A stretch of 64,000 nt of DNA from CAVTWD01 sp963738325 (GTDB taxonomy: Bacteria > Actinomycetota > Acidimicrobiia > Acidimicrobiales > Ilumatobacteraceae), in contig CAVTWD010000004.1 in NCBI GenBank assembly GCA_963738325.1, positions 31,841 through 95,840 on the forward strand, read 5' to 3'. The number at the start of each line of letters is the position of its first letter. Position 1 is the first letter of the stretch. Positions 53,732-63,958 of this stretch are shown here, in pieces. Below the pieces are notes generated by a model. That model was not told the DNA's origin, did not search any database, and saw nothing but the letters and a program-made list of their open reading frames with translations. A program made the translations under genes and the position numbers.

Positions 53732-54349
53732 ATGACCACCATCAGCATCATCGGCTCGGGCAACATGGCCACCGCCATCGGCACCCGGGCAACCAAGCAC
53801 GGCCACACCCTCGAGCTCATGAGCCGCAACACCGCCAAAGCTCAGGTGCTTGCCGACCAGATCGGCAACGGGGCGACCGTCGGCACGTTCGGCGCAAAAC
53901 CGGCAGGTGACATCGTCATTCTGGCCGTCCTGTACGCCGGCGCCGTCGAAGCGGTCGCGCACTACGGCGAAGCGCTGGCCGGCAAGATCCTCATCGACAT
54001 CACCAACCCGTTCAACACCGACGCCACCGGACTCGTGACCACCGCGGGCAACTCGATGTCCGAGCAGATCGCCGCCGCTGCCCCCAAGAGCGCACACGTC
54101 GTGAAGGCATTCAACACAATCTTGAGCAACGTCCTTGCCGAAGACAAGCCCGTGGACGTGTTCTTCGCCGGCGACAGCGCCGAGGCGAAAACAGCCTTCG
54201 CGGCGTTTCTGCAGAGCATGGACATGCGGCCCCTCGACGCAGGACCGCTCGAGATGGCCCACGCCCTCGAATGGGCCGGCATCCTCCTCGTCGGCGTGGC
54301 CCGCAACGGCGCCGGCTTCGACATCGCCTTGGGCGCCAAGGTCCTCTGA
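53732..54349 (+). CDS. NADPH-dependent F420 reductase-like protein, 205 aa
   Basis: Rossmann-fold protein of the F420-dependent NADP oxidoreductase family (PF03807). The dinucleotide motif GSGNMATAIG is at 8-17; further family blocks are ILAVLYAGAVEAV, ILIDITNPFN, HVVKAFNTI, VFFAGDSAEAKT and LDAGPLEMAHALE. It probably exchanges hydride between NADP(H) and F420, supplying F420H2 to the LLM enzyme next to it. AAAGGAA stands before ATG 53732. Confidence 0.9.
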   Translation: MTTISIIGSGNMATAIGTRATKHGHTLELMSRNTAKAQVLADQIGNGATVGTFGAKPAGDIVILAVLYAGAVEAVAHYGEALAGKILIDITNPFNTDATGLVTTAGNSMSEQIAAAAPKSAHVVKAFNTILSNVLAEDKPVDVFFAGDSAEAKTAFAAFLQSMDMRPLDAGPLEMAHALEWAGILLVGVARNGAGFDIALGAKVL

Positions 54350-54840
54350 AGACTCTCTCCAGGAGTGAACATAGCCACGGTCGTATTCGTCAACCGGCGG
54401 ACGGTAAGCGCGACGCTCTGATCGGCGTCCAACGCGAGTTCGCCGACTCGATCAACCGCGCGGGCCGAGGCCCCAAGGTCATCGAGAGTGGCCACAGCTG
54501 GGCTCCGGCGAGGATGGCTCGCCGGTAGGACGGAACGGAAGAAGGACGGGAAAGACCGGTCAACAACGGTCGCTCCCAGTCAACCACGGCATTCGAAAGT
54601 CGAACTGATGACGGTTCGATTCTGCCTTCCATCGTGACGATCTGGTCGACGCCTGGCGACGGACCTTCGGGTTCTCTACCCGACGTGGGACCGTCGGGTT
54701 TCGTCCACGTCAATCTGACCTGGGGCAACGCGCCGCGGACGGCTGCGCTGATGGCTTCTGTTGACAGCAGGTGTGGGCGCCGTCGACGTTATAACGAGTG
54801 TTGACAAATCGTTGACAACAACCCCGATTCAGCCAATGGA
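54350..54840. other. Gene-poor region with a possible hydrolase remnant
   Basis: No complete gene was found. At 54412-54528 on the plus strand a short peptide, IGVQREFADSINRAGRGPK then VIESGHSW, resembles the end of an alpha/beta hydrolase around the catalytic His. The rest looks non-coding. This stretch leads up to the third tRNA fragment and is probably island-junction DNA. Confidence 0.3.
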
Positions 54841-54873
54841 CAGGGCCGGCTCCCTATCGGAAAACCGGCCCTG
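54841..54873. terminator. Hairpin terminator next to the third tRNA fragment
   Basis: CAGGGCCGG at 54841-54849 pairs perfectly with CCGGCCCTG at 54865-54873 around a 15-base loop. It stands 17 bp from the tRNA 3' end, as at the other two att fragments. Confidence 0.6.
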
Positions 54874-54889
54874 ACCTGGGTTAGTCAAT

Positions 54890-54934
54890 TGGTGGCGGGG
54901 GTGGGATTTGAACCCACGACCTTCGGGTTATGAG
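54890..54934 (-). other. tRNA-Met(CAU) 3'-half fragment, third att copy
   Basis: Minus-strand 3' half with encoded CCA (54890-54892), acceptor strand CCCCGCC, T-arm pairing GTGGG/CCCAC and anticodon loop CTCATAA. The DNA beyond the anticodon loop cannot form the rest of the tRNA. Unlike the other two copies it is not followed by the TGGTACA-containing repeat, so it belongs to a different kind of element. The gap to 55125 has no gene. Confidence 0.78.
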
Positions 54935-55125
54935 CCGTCGGCCGGGTGTGCCGGCTCGTGACGGTTGGTGCCGGATCACGCCGTCTAGCTGGACTTTCGC
55001 GATCCGGGCAGTGACGGTTGATGCCTGTGGATAACACCGTCTGGCGTGAGGTCCGTTAGAAGTTCCGTTAGAAGTGAGGCAGGATCGAGCCTCGTCCGGA
55101 GCGCCGACGACGAGGCAGCGCGGGA

Positions 55126-57057
55126 TCACACGGCTGCGTCTGCGCGTCGTAGGGAGCCAACCTGTCGCTTCACTTCCCGCAGCGTGTGATATCGGTCAGC
55201 CATGAAGGCAGCCGTAAGTGCGACTGGACTGAACGCGTCGTCGAAGTTCACGGCCGTCCACGTCGATCCGTTCTCCAGTTGCCGCAGCCCGTTCACCGCC
55301 TCGATCATCTTCTGCTCGACCCACTCCTGCGTGTAGGTCTCGATCAGTTGCGCCTTGTCATCGTCGCCGTCGGAGTTCGCCCACTCGTTTACGGCTGCGA
55401 GGATCGCCTGGTAACCACGAAACTCGCGGTTGAGAAGGAGGATCGCCGCCGTGAGACCGTCCTCCCCGGCGAGGGCAGCTGCCCGGTCATGAAGGCCCCT
55501 GCCGTTGCCGTTGACCAGCGGGAAGTCATCGCTCTCGGCCTCGGTCACCCACTTCGGGTCCAGGCGCAGGATCGTGAAGACTTCGGTAGCCGGCTCGCCG
55601 TGGGTCTCATCGATCTGCGTGAGCGCGGCGCCAATTCCACGTGTCGCGCCCGGTCCCTGTCGTGTGCCGGCGCCTGCCGAACGCTCGATCACCACACCGT
55701 CAGTGTTGCCCGGGCCGGCCGACGCCGGGCCGCCCGCAGGCATGTCACCCGTTGCGCTGCGCCGGAAGCGGCGCGGACGCAGCATCTGCATGACATCCTT
55801 CAGGCGGTCTCGTATGCGCCGCGCACGATCCGGGTCCTCGACCTGGAGGCGAGCCTGTTCCTCCAACATGGTGCGCCTGATCGGTTCGGGCATGTCGGAG
55901 CGGAACTGGTCCGACCACACGTGCCATGCCTCGCTCTCGAAGACAGGTCGGCCGCCGACCAGAACGTGAGCCCGAGCAAAATCCGAGGTCACGGTGGATC
56001 CAAGCGGCTCCAGGACGAAGGCAATCCGTGTCTTACCGAAGAGGACACCGAGTCGCGCGAAGAAGGGATTGGCCTGGTTGCTCGTGCGCCAGTCATGGAG
56101 CTCGTTCTGGTAGAGGACGGCGATGCTCCCACCGCTCGCGGTTCGGGTACTGACATCGGTCCCGGGACCGGCCGGGATGACCCACCAGTGGAGTCGTGCT
56201 GCGGGTACGTCCGCACCTGGATCCCCGGCGAGATCGACAACGCCTCGATGGCCGGCACCCTGTCGGTCCGATGCATCGTCCCATACGGACGCCGTCCCGC
56301 GGACCTTCGACAGATTGAACGATCGACCGCCGACGCCGCGTTGCCGCTCATCTGCGTCCTCTCGGGTCTGTGGCCAGTCCTCGACATCACCGACAGGGAC
56401 TCGGACGAGGAGGTCGACTGCGTCGTTGGCGAAGCGAAAGAAGCGCTGGTGGAGGTACTTGAACAGCCAACCTCTGGGGCGACCCGGCGGCGCGAAGGTG
56501 TTGTCCAGGTCGGCGTTGCCCAGGAACGTGACGACCGTGCCTGAGCCATTCTCGACTATGAAACGGGGAAACATCTCCTCGGGCACGGAGACGACCGACT
56601 CCCCGTTCGGGCCGATGGGAATCAGCCCGTACTCCTTGGTGGCAGGATTCCAGCCGACCTGAACCATTGTGTGCTCGCCGTGCTTGAGCGAGCGGATCAG
56701 AACACCGGCCTTGTGGCGCGTTGGACCACTGATCTTCAACCCCATGCCCTGGTTGCCGCTCAGCGACTGGTTCCGCCCAGCACCCTGTACTGCGAGGGTC
56801 GTCGTGTACCGCTCCAGTTCGGACCGGCTCATGCCGTCGCCGTTGTCGGTGCACGCCACGTACCAGGCTCCAGTGGCCTGCAGCATCGCCCAGTCGACGT
56901 CGTACTCGATCCGCCCTGGCGCACTATTGGGATCCAGCTCAAGACGCCGCTGGATGGCCTCTTCGGCGTTCTTCGCTGCCTCGCGGTACTCCTGATCAGG
57001 CAGGAGTTCGGACGCGAGCTTGTCGGCGATGAAGTCTGCGTTCTCCACGCGAAACAT
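55126..57057 (-). CDS. GHKL ATPase (HSP90/MutL-like fold) of a restriction-type operon, 643 aa
   Basis: The N-terminal GHKL nucleotide-binding fold is clear: N-box E26-x3-N30 in YREAAKNAEEAI, then D71-x-G73-x-G75 in CTDNGDGMSRSE, then the lid motif G-x2-G-x-G in LSGNQGMGLKISG (101-106). The remaining 500 residues match no domain that I can name; a Ser/Pro/Gly-rich linker lies near 450. No endonuclease motif was seen. It is the last gene of a minus-strand operon with a cytosine methylase, a Vsr nuclease and a PD-(D/E)XK-like protein. R-M operons with MutL/MORC-like ATPases are known, so a role in an ATP-driven restriction or repair step is likely but inferred. Confidence 0.8.
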   Translation of the reverse strand: MFRVENADFIADKLASELLPDQEYREAAKNAEEAIQRRLELDPNSAPGRIEYDVDWAMLQATGAWYVACTDNGDGMSRSELERYTTTLAVQGAGRNQSLSGNQGMGLKISGPTRHKAGVLIRSLKHGEHTMVQVGWNPATKEYGLIPIGPNGESVVSVPEEMFPRFIVENGSGTVVTFLGNADLDNTFAPPGRPRGWLFKYLHQRFFRFANDAVDLLVRVPVGDVEDWPQTREDADERQRGVGGRSFNLSKVRGTASVWDDASDRQGAGHRGVVDLAGDPGADVPAARLHWWVIPAGPGTDVSTRTASGGSIAVLYQNELHDWRTSNQANPFFARLGVLFGKTRIAFVLEPLGSTVTSDFARAHVLVGGRPVFESEAWHVWSDQFRSDMPEPIRRTMLEEQARLQVEDPDRARRIRDRLKDVMQMLRPRRFRRSATGDMPAGGPASAGPGNTDGVVIERSAGAGTRQGPGATRGIGAALTQIDETHGEPATEVFTILRLDPKWVTEAESDDFPLVNGNGRGLHDRAAALAGEDGLTAAILLLNREFRGYQAILAAVNEWANSDGDDDKAQLIETYTQEWVEQKMIEAVNGLRQLENGSTWTAVNFDDAFSPVALTAAFMADRYHTLREVKRQVGSLRRADAAV

Positions 57058-57229
57058 CTGTTCTCTCCTTCGCAGGCGGCCCGAGCCGGGCCGGTGTCGA
57101 TGGGTGCTCGGCGTCGCTCTCAGGAAGAGGACCAGAGGTCGTGTTCCGTCGGGTTCGGTCGAGCAGGCGCCAGGATACGCCGCGCTCCGGCGGCGCGCAC
57201 TGCAAACAGACGGCTCCGGCGGAATCAGT

Positions 57230-58142
57230 TCAGTAGCTGTCGTCGGCGAGCTCGTCGACGTCGCTGATGGCCTGGTCGAAGCCCAGGGGCTCCTCCACCT
57301 CGAGGCCCTCGGGGAGTGAGCCGGCCGGAACGGTCCACGTCGGGTCGTCCGGTGCGTAGCGCTCCTCGGGAGTGACGCCCTCGTTCCGGATCACGACCTC
57401 GCCCCGCATGATCTCGATGAGCTCAGCCAGGGTGATGGTGTTCGAGGGCGGCTGGTTCCGGGTGGCGCATTCTCCACGTCGAAGAACTCGACGACGCCGT
57501 TGTCGGTGAACAAGCCGACGTACACCTTCTCGAAGAGGTCCGAGCGAGGTGCGTCGGCCGATCGACGTCCGGCGCGCTTGCGGAACGTGAAGACAGCGTG
57601 TGCGAAGGAGCTGTGGCCGGTCACGCCGTCCCAGCAGGCATCTCGTGGCATGAAGAAGAGAGCGAACAGGACGGCGTACGGCTGACGACGGTGGAGCACA
57701 TCTGCTTCGTCGCGAAGCTCCATGTCGTTCCGCTTGACGTTGCGCTGATAGCGCCCGAGGTGGGCGGGCTTCTTCGCCGTCGCCCCGTGGTAGTCGCGGA
57801 ACGAGTAGGTCTTGATCGGACACGCCAAGAATCAGCCCTGCCGAATCGTCCCACACGCCGACGTCCGTCTTCTTGCTGTCGAGCTTGGCGCCAACACTGA
57901 ACTCGAGGCCGGTGCCGTCTTCGCGGGGCGTTAGTCGCGCCTTGGCGTAGTGCGGGCGGAGACACTCGGCGATCATCAACGCGAGCTCGGCGCTGAGGTT
58001 CTGCGCGTAGTTCTTCTTGTCGCTCCGGTTGTCGCCGAACGCTGGCGGTCGGACACCACCTGGCGACTTCGCCGCCGCGCGGTTCGAGCGCCACCTTCAT
58101 CGGCGTCTTGCTCTTGTCGGGCCTCGGCGTTCGGCTGGGCAT
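57230..58142 (-). pseudogene. Probable PD-(D/E)XK restriction-type nuclease, frameshifted
   Basis: ATG 58142 overlaps the Vsr stop as TGATG. The protein can be followed through three one-base shifts: MPSRTPRPDKSKTPMKVA, then NRSDKKNYAQNLSAELALM and KLDSKKTDVGVWDD, then SIKTYSFRDYHGATAKKP with MELRDEADVLHRRQPYAVLFALFF, and finally ITLAELIEIMRGEVVIRN. The combination TDVGV...VSIKTYSF fits a PD-(D/E)XK core with Asp followed by an S-x-K strand. It is the natural candidate for the restriction nuclease of this operon. I do not know its specificity. The frames are otherwise conserved-looking, so the indels may be technical. Confidence 0.55.
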
Positions 58143-58561
58143 CAGGTCAACCGTAGGACGCTCATCGTTGGTTTTCCCGCCTCTGCTACCGGCGCTTGCA
58201 GACCGCCCCCTCGACTCGTCGCGCTGCCGATGTCCACGTCCTCGTGCTCCCAGACGCGGATGACGAGCCACCCCTGAGCTCGCGAGGCGGCGCGTCGGTG
58301 TCCCGGTCGCGCGCGACGTTCGCCTCAGCTTCGCGACCCACCATTCGCGGTTCGCCTTCGGGATCGTGCGCGTGCTGTCGGACAGCTGTGCCAGAAGCAG
58401 CCATCGACGTACACCGCGACCTTCGCCCGCGTGAACACGAGATCGGCGCGTCGGCGGCCCGGGATGGGGGCGACGTCGACGCGATAGCGCAGCCCGAGGC
58501 GCCAGACGGCTCCGCGAAGGGCGAGCTCCGGCTTCGTGTCTCGCCGGACCTGGCGCTCCAT
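58142..58561 (-). pseudogene. Vsr (very short patch repair) endonuclease, frameshifted
   Basis: Vsr nicks DNA next to T:G mismatches that arise from deaminated 5-methylcytosine. The first part MERQVRRDTKPELALRGAV, then LGLRYRVDVAPIPGRRRADLVF and VAVYVDGCFWHSCP, matches the family closely. After that at least three frame changes are needed to read HAHDP, NREWWVAKL, NVARDRDTDA and GWLVIRVWEHEDVD, all typical Vsr end blocks. The frame is coding-like upstream of ATG 58561 (ASSEHIRRR), so the true start may be before it. Its place directly behind a Dcm-type gene is the classical one. Confidence 0.8.
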
Positions 58562-58613
58562 CCGTCGTCGGATGTGCTCCGACGACGCGGGCGGGCGGGC
58601 CGGATGGCCGTCG

Positions 58614-59790
58614 TCAGGCGACGACGGATACCTCGCCGCTCATGAGTGCGACATGCTCCTCGAGGTCGTCGAGGAAGTCATCGACGAACCGCAGCTTCGC
58701 TCGTCGAGCGCTTGACAGGAAGCCAGCCGCGCCTCGTGCCGACAACGGCTGAGCGGACGCGAGATCGACGATTCCGGCCAGGTGCTGGTACCGCTGCGTG
58801 GGTCGGCCACATGGAGACGTCGACTGCCCAGACCTTGCCGCCGGCGCCGAACGCTGCGTTCGGCCAACGGTCTCCTGCCTGCATCGCTGCTCCCTCGAGG
58901 AACGGCTCGCCCGGGTTGCGGATGCGCTGACCAGCCATGCCGACACGCCAACGGTCACTGCGTTCCCACGAGCTTCCATCGTGTGCCCTTGCGACGTTCG
59001 ACATCCGTTGCCGGCCGCGGTCCACCCGCGCGGGAAACCCTGCAGCCGCTCGGCGTCCTCGATGCCCGGGACGACGATGCGCCGTCCGAGCTCGCCCGCG
59101 GGGCACCAGATGCCTGGCGGTGACGGGATGCCGACGGTGGAGCCGCCCTTGAGGGTCGGGACGGCGTCCTGTGCCCACCCCAGACCACGCAGCCCTTCGG
59201 TCCAGTAGAAGCCGAAGCAGTCGTCGTGGTACCGGTCGGACCGAGGTCCGCCCAGCATCATCGGCGAAGAGGATCGCCCTTGGGTCGACGTCGCGTGCGG
59301 CGACGAAGATCACACGTTGGCGACGCTGCGGTACGCCGGTGAAGCGCGAGTCCACCAGCCGGTACGCCCAGCGGTACCCGAGCAACTCGAGCTCTGTGAC
59401 AGGTACCGCATCGCCTCGCCACTGTCGAGCACGAGCATGTTCCGCACGTTCTCGAGCACGAGCAACGGGACGCGCTGCCGCCGTAAGAGCCGGAACACCT
59501 CGGCGACGAGGCCCGACTGGCTTCCTTGGATGCCGCGTGTGCGCCCTGCCTGCGACAGGTCCGTGCAAGGGAAACCTGCGGCCACGACATCGACCTTGGG
59601 GAGCGACTTCAGGTCGCGGACGTCCCCGACGAGTGGGACGTCCGGGAACCGCTCGGGCGAGGACCGCCTTGGCGGGCTCCCACCATTCGCAGAGCAGCTC
59701 CGCTCGGCCACCGGCTCTCGCGAGTCCGCGCTCCATGCCACCAATGCCCGCGAAGAGGCCGGCGACGGTGAAGCCGGAGTCGGAATCCAC
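58614..59790 (-). pseudogene. C5-cytosine DNA methyltransferase (Dcm type), frameshifted
   Basis: Motif I is FTVAGLFAGIGGMERGLARAGG just after GTG 59790. The catalytic Cys is in VVAAGFPCTDLSQAGRTRG (motif IV), motif VI is LLVLENVRNML, motif VIII is near SRFTGVPQRRQRVIFVAAR, and motifs IX-X include ERLQGFPRGWT and RGNAVTV. They lie in at least three different frames, so four or more indels are present. The final part ends at VALMSGEVSVVA (58614). The enzyme would make 5-methylcytosine and protect the host from the linked nuclease. First gene of the operon; divergent from the HNH gene. Confidence 0.85.
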
Positions 59791-60071
59791 GACTCTCAAA
59801 CTACAACGCTGGAACTCGCGGTCGAGCGCTTCCCGACCGGCGCGTCGAACAGGGTTGGGACGGTGCGGACACGGCGTGTGGGCATGGTGTTCTCCCCGCG
59901 GAGCCCTCCGTAGAGGGCCGGATCCGTGGGGCCGCCGTGGCCGCTGCGACCCGAGACCCCGACTCGTGGTCGGGTCGGCGGCCCCTCCGGGCCTCCGTGC
60001 CAACCTCACCTTAGGTCTGATCCCGCGCAGAGTCGGCTCTGGAGCTGCACCCCTTCCACCTGCCGGGCGGC

Positions 60072-60935
60072 GTGAAGCCATACGCTCCGCTGCCGGTGCC
60101 GGCTCGCGTCGACCAGGACGGCTATGACGAACGATTGCGCTCCTCGGCTCTCGCTTTCCTCCGCGCCATGCAACTGCGAACGGGCGGGCCTGTCCGCCAT
60201 GAGGACGTTGCGAGTTTCGAGTTCGAGGGCCAACGCGTCCCGTTGATGGACGTTCAACGCGGCATCCGGAAGCCCCGGGTGCTCGATTCCGCCCTGAGCT
60301 TTCGAACCGTCTTCGCCGCTCGTCCGGACCAGCGCCCATATGCAGACGAACGAGGTCCGGACGGCTACCAGCGCTACAAGTGGCGCGGCACTGAGCGCGA
60401 CCACCCAGAGAACGTCGCGTTGCGCCGTGCGATGCGGGGCCGCCTCCCGCTCATCTGGTTTCAGGGGATCGCACCAGGTCTGTACCTCCCCGTGCTCCCG
60501 GTATGGCTCGTCGACGAGGAACCCGACCAGCATCAGTTCGTGGACGCGCTCGATCTCGAGCAACTGCGCTCATGGGGTCACTCCGACGACGCGGTGGTGA
60601 TTGAACTCCGCCGCGCTTACGCCGACCGAGTTGTTCGCGAGCGCCTTCACCAGCCCGTCTTCCGGGCGCAGGTGCTGGCCGCCTACGCCAGCCGATGTGC
60701 GCTCTGCCACCTTCGCCACCCGGAGCTACTCGACGCCGCACACATCCGCAGCGATGCCATTGGTGGCGAGCCCGTGGTGACCAACGGGATCGCCATGTGC
60801 AAGATCCACCACGCGGCATTCGACAACTACCTGATGACCGTGCGCCCCGACTACGGGATCGAGGTGCGAGGGGACGTACTCGCCGAGGAGGACGGTCCGA
60901 CGCTGCGGTATGCGCTGCAGGGGCGCCGAGCGGGG
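60072..60935 (+). pseudogene. HNH endonuclease, 3' end lost
   Basis: GTG 60072 opens a protein of the HNH restriction-type family: an N-terminal domain with FEFEGQRVPLMDVQRGIRKP and WRGTERDHPENVALRRAM, a middle part with WFQGIAPGLYLPVLPVWLV, and the nuclease core CALCHLRHPELLDAAHIRS followed by NGIAMCKIHHAAFDNYL. All core Cys/His/Asn residues are present. After LRYALQG the frame runs on into DNA that is antisense to the relaxase gene, so about 25-30 C-terminal residues appear to be lost at a junction near 60930. It is divergent from the methylase and may be a second restriction nuclease of the island. Confidence 0.75.
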
Positions 60936-63566
60936 TCACAAGTCGATCCCGAGGCCGTCGACCTCGGAGGCCTCGACATCGCGCATAGCGGGGGACCGGC
61001 CGTCGAGCGGGTCGGGCCGATTCCACTCGACCTGCAGCTCGGCGCGGCGGGTGTGGGCCGGCAGGTCGATCCAGTCGGTGGCGATGCTCTGGGCGAAGAC
61101 GTCGGCGGCCCGCTCCTCGCCTGTGGTCACGATGAAGGCTTCGTTGGTCTCGGTGCCCCGGGTCATCGGCACGTAGACGTTGCGGACATCGGTGGGCCGT
61201 CCAGGAACAGCAGCCCGGCCTCACGGTGCGTCCCTGGGCGCCGATGCCGGTGGGGGCGTAGGCCAGGTCGACGTGCTCGCCCACGTAGTCGGCGGGGAGT
61301 GGACGGTGCCGTGCGACCGGTGGCGGTCAGCGAGCCGTCGCCGTGGATGTCGGTGACGGTCCAGTGGCCCGGTTGCGGACCATGTCGCCCCGGTCGGTGA
61401 CGAGGCGGCGGTCGTTGTGCCGGGTGGCGATCTCGTCGCCGACGTAGATCCGGTAGGCGCCGGCGGATGACGTGAGACTGCCAGTGTCGATCTCGCCGGT
61501 CGCGGAGGCGTGCGCTGCTGGCATCGCTGGTTGAGTCGTTCGGCGGCGTCGTTGGTCGGTGCCATCAGCAGAGCGTCGCTTGCCTGAGTGGCGCAGCTCC
61601 CACCAGCGGGCGACGGCGGCCGCTCCATCTGCGGGGTGGTGCCGCCGTGGAGGCGGCCGTTGGCGTCGTAGATCTCGGCGACGGTGACATCGCCACGGCG
61701 CAGGCGGAGGCTGGCTTCGCGTTCCCAGGCGTGCGTCGAAGCGGTGGACACGCTCGAGTTCGATTGCGCCGAAGGTGTCGACGAGCAGGCCGAACATGCC
61801 GCCCCGGCCGACGGCGGAGAACTGCAACGGGTCGCCGACCAGCGCGAGCCGCCAGCCCTTGACGTCGGCGAGGTCGGCCAGCTCGGCGAGCTTGGCGGTC
61901 GGCATCATGCCGGCCTCGTCGACGATCACCGTCGCGCCGACCGGCAGGTCGTAGCGGTGATCGGGTGGCCGGGTGAGGCGGTGCTCGATGAGCAGCTTGT
62001 CGAGCGTGTCGGCGACGACGCCGGTCTCGTCGGGAGCACGTCGGCCGCGGTGGCCGACGGGGCGACACCGAACACGGCCCGGCCGTCGGCTCGGAGCTGG
62101 GCGACTGCCGGTGCGAGCGCGGTGGTCTTGCCGGTGCCGGCCGGGCCGACGACCAGGACGAGGTCGTCGGTCCCGGCGACCGCGCTGGCGGCCTGCCGCT
62201 GGGCGACGTTCAGCTCGACGTCGCCGTGCTCGCTGGCCGACGGGTCGTCCGCGCCGTCGTGAGGAAGCGACGGTCGGCCCAGTCGATGAGCGCGTCCTCC
62301 TGGTCGAGGATCGCCTGCGTGGTCAACGCCCGGTCGACGACCGACTCGGTGACCGGTCGACCGTCGCGGCGCAGCAGCGCACCGGGTGGGACCGGCCGGG
62401 AGAGATCGACGCAACGTAGTCACCGACCGTATCGTCGACCAGGCGTCCATCCACTCGACCAGCTCGGCGGCTTGACGGCGAGGTCGTCGGGTCGCGGCGC
62501 CGAGCTCTCGGTGGAGCTCGGTGGGCCGCCACGTCGACTGCTTCTCGGCCATCGTCCGCGAGCGCCTCGTCGATCACGAGCCGAGAGGCGTGCCCGTCGA
62601 GCCCCAACCGTGGTGCGACCTGCTCGATCGCAGCGGTCGACCAACTCGGCGGGTCGAGTCCGAGCGCTTGCGGCCTGCTCGGCCCAACGCGCGTGCAGCT
62701 CGCGGCGTCGACGCGTGTGGACTTGCGCCGGGCGGCTGTCGATCGCTGCTTCTCGTTCGAGCTTCCATCGCTCCCGGGGGTCGGGTCGCGTCCCATGGTG
62801 TCGATGAACCGGTCGAGCTTGTCGTCGATCCGGCGACGCATCTCGCCGGTGCGGGTGGAGAACTCGGCGAGCACGTCGTCGGGGACATCGCGGATCTCGG
62901 CGATGCCGTGCTCGGGTGGCTCCCAGGCGACACCGAGGCGGTCGGTCAGCTCGGACCGCAGGCCGGCGTGGTAGATCGCCGAGAGGGACTGCTGGTCGTG
63001 CTTGATCAACCGGGCGTCGAGGGCCAGCCATCGGCCGTCCGGTGACTTCACCCGGTTGGCGATCACCAGGTGGGTGTGTAGCTGCGGGTCGAGCGCCCGG
63101 CTGGTGTGCTGGCGAAACGCGGCGGCGACGATCCCTTCGGCGTCGACGACGGCGACCTCGCCGCCGATGCGGTAGCGGGTGTGGGCGTGACGCTCGATCC
63201 ATCCGGCCAGCGCCGCCACGGCGGCGTCGTGCGCGGCGAGCACCTCCCGGCGGGTGTCGGCATCGCCGAGTGCGAACAACACGGACACGGACTTCGGCGC
63301 CGAGCTGTCACGTCGAACCCACGCACCGACGTGTCGTCGTAGCGGCGACCGAGATGGCGGTCGGGTCGTCGCGGGTCCATGCCGGCCATCACCGCGAGGA
63401 AGGCGTCGTCGTCGACCTCGCCGGCGAGGCCGAGCCGTCGTGCGCCTTCGCCGAACCAGACGCCGCGGGGCTCGCCCGACTGCAGGTAGTAGTTCGGCAG
63501 CTGCTCGACGTAGTAGGCGCCGGCGTCGGCGCCCTTCAGCGTGGTCACCCGGACGGTCACGACCAC
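60936..63566 (-). pseudogene. MobF-type relaxase/helicase (TrwC/TraA-like), frameshifted and 3'-truncated
   Basis: Conjugative relaxase that nicks the transfer origin, fused to a RecD-like helicase. GTG 63566 starts VRVTTLKGADAGAYYVEQLPNYY with the catalytic Tyr residues. The three-His metal site is in LDPQLHTHLVIANRV. The helicase part has Walker A VVGPAGTGKTTAL (near 62130), VIVDEAGMM (near 61925), LALVGDPLQFSAVGRGG, and the UvrD-like end YVPMTRGTETNEAF (near 61165). At least six frame changes separate these blocks. The end near 60936 fuses with the HNH remnant. It shows that this region came from a conjugative plasmid or integrative conjugative element. Confidence 0.85.
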
Positions 63567-63958
63567 TCACTCCGCGTGTCCGTGCACTCGTCTGTCCTCG
63601 ATGTGCCGGGAGGCGGGGACCGTTGAGCGTGGTCATCGGGGCTACACCGAGAAGAGGCTCGGTGTCTGCTCGTCCCGCCGTGAACGCCGGTTGCGGGACA
63701 CTCGGCGACAGCGGCTCGGGCGGCTCGGTGGACGGGCCAGGTGATCGGCCCGCCGAGCGCCTCCTCCAGCTTGCAGCGGGGAACGCGGAGCTGCTTGCCG
63801 TAGCGGACGGCAGGCAGGCCGGCAGCGCCGCCGGTGGCGAGGTACTGGCGGGCCAGGCGGTAGGCGGCCGTACGGCCGATGCGGACGACGTCGGCCGCCT
63901 CCTCGACGGTGAGGAAGTCAGGCGGGTCCTCCGTCTCGAACGCTCGGCTGTCGGTCAT
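63557..63958 (-). CDS. Small HTH protein, excisionase/MerR-like, about 133 aa
   Basis: DNA-binding protein with a MerR/excisionase-type helix-turn-helix: DFLTVEEAADVVRIGRTAAYRLARQYL, then the wing LPAVRYGKQLRVPRCKLEEALGG. ATG 63958 has GAGG eight bases upstream; the frame is open to 63985. After about residue 85 the sequence becomes low-complexity and is probably not conserved. It overlaps the relaxase start by ten bases. Such genes control excision or replication of integrative elements. Confidence 0.8.
   Translation of the reverse strand: MTDSRAFETEDPPDFLTVEEAADVVRIGRTAAYRLARQYLATGGAAGLPAVRYGKQLRVPRCKLEEALGGPITWPVHRAARAAVAECPATGVHGGTSRHRASSRCSPDDHAQRSPPPGTSRTDECTDTRSEWS

Noticed and set aside
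54890..54970. Complete tRNA-Met at the third att site
   Set aside because: The bases beyond the anticodon loop do not form an anticodon stem or acceptor stem.
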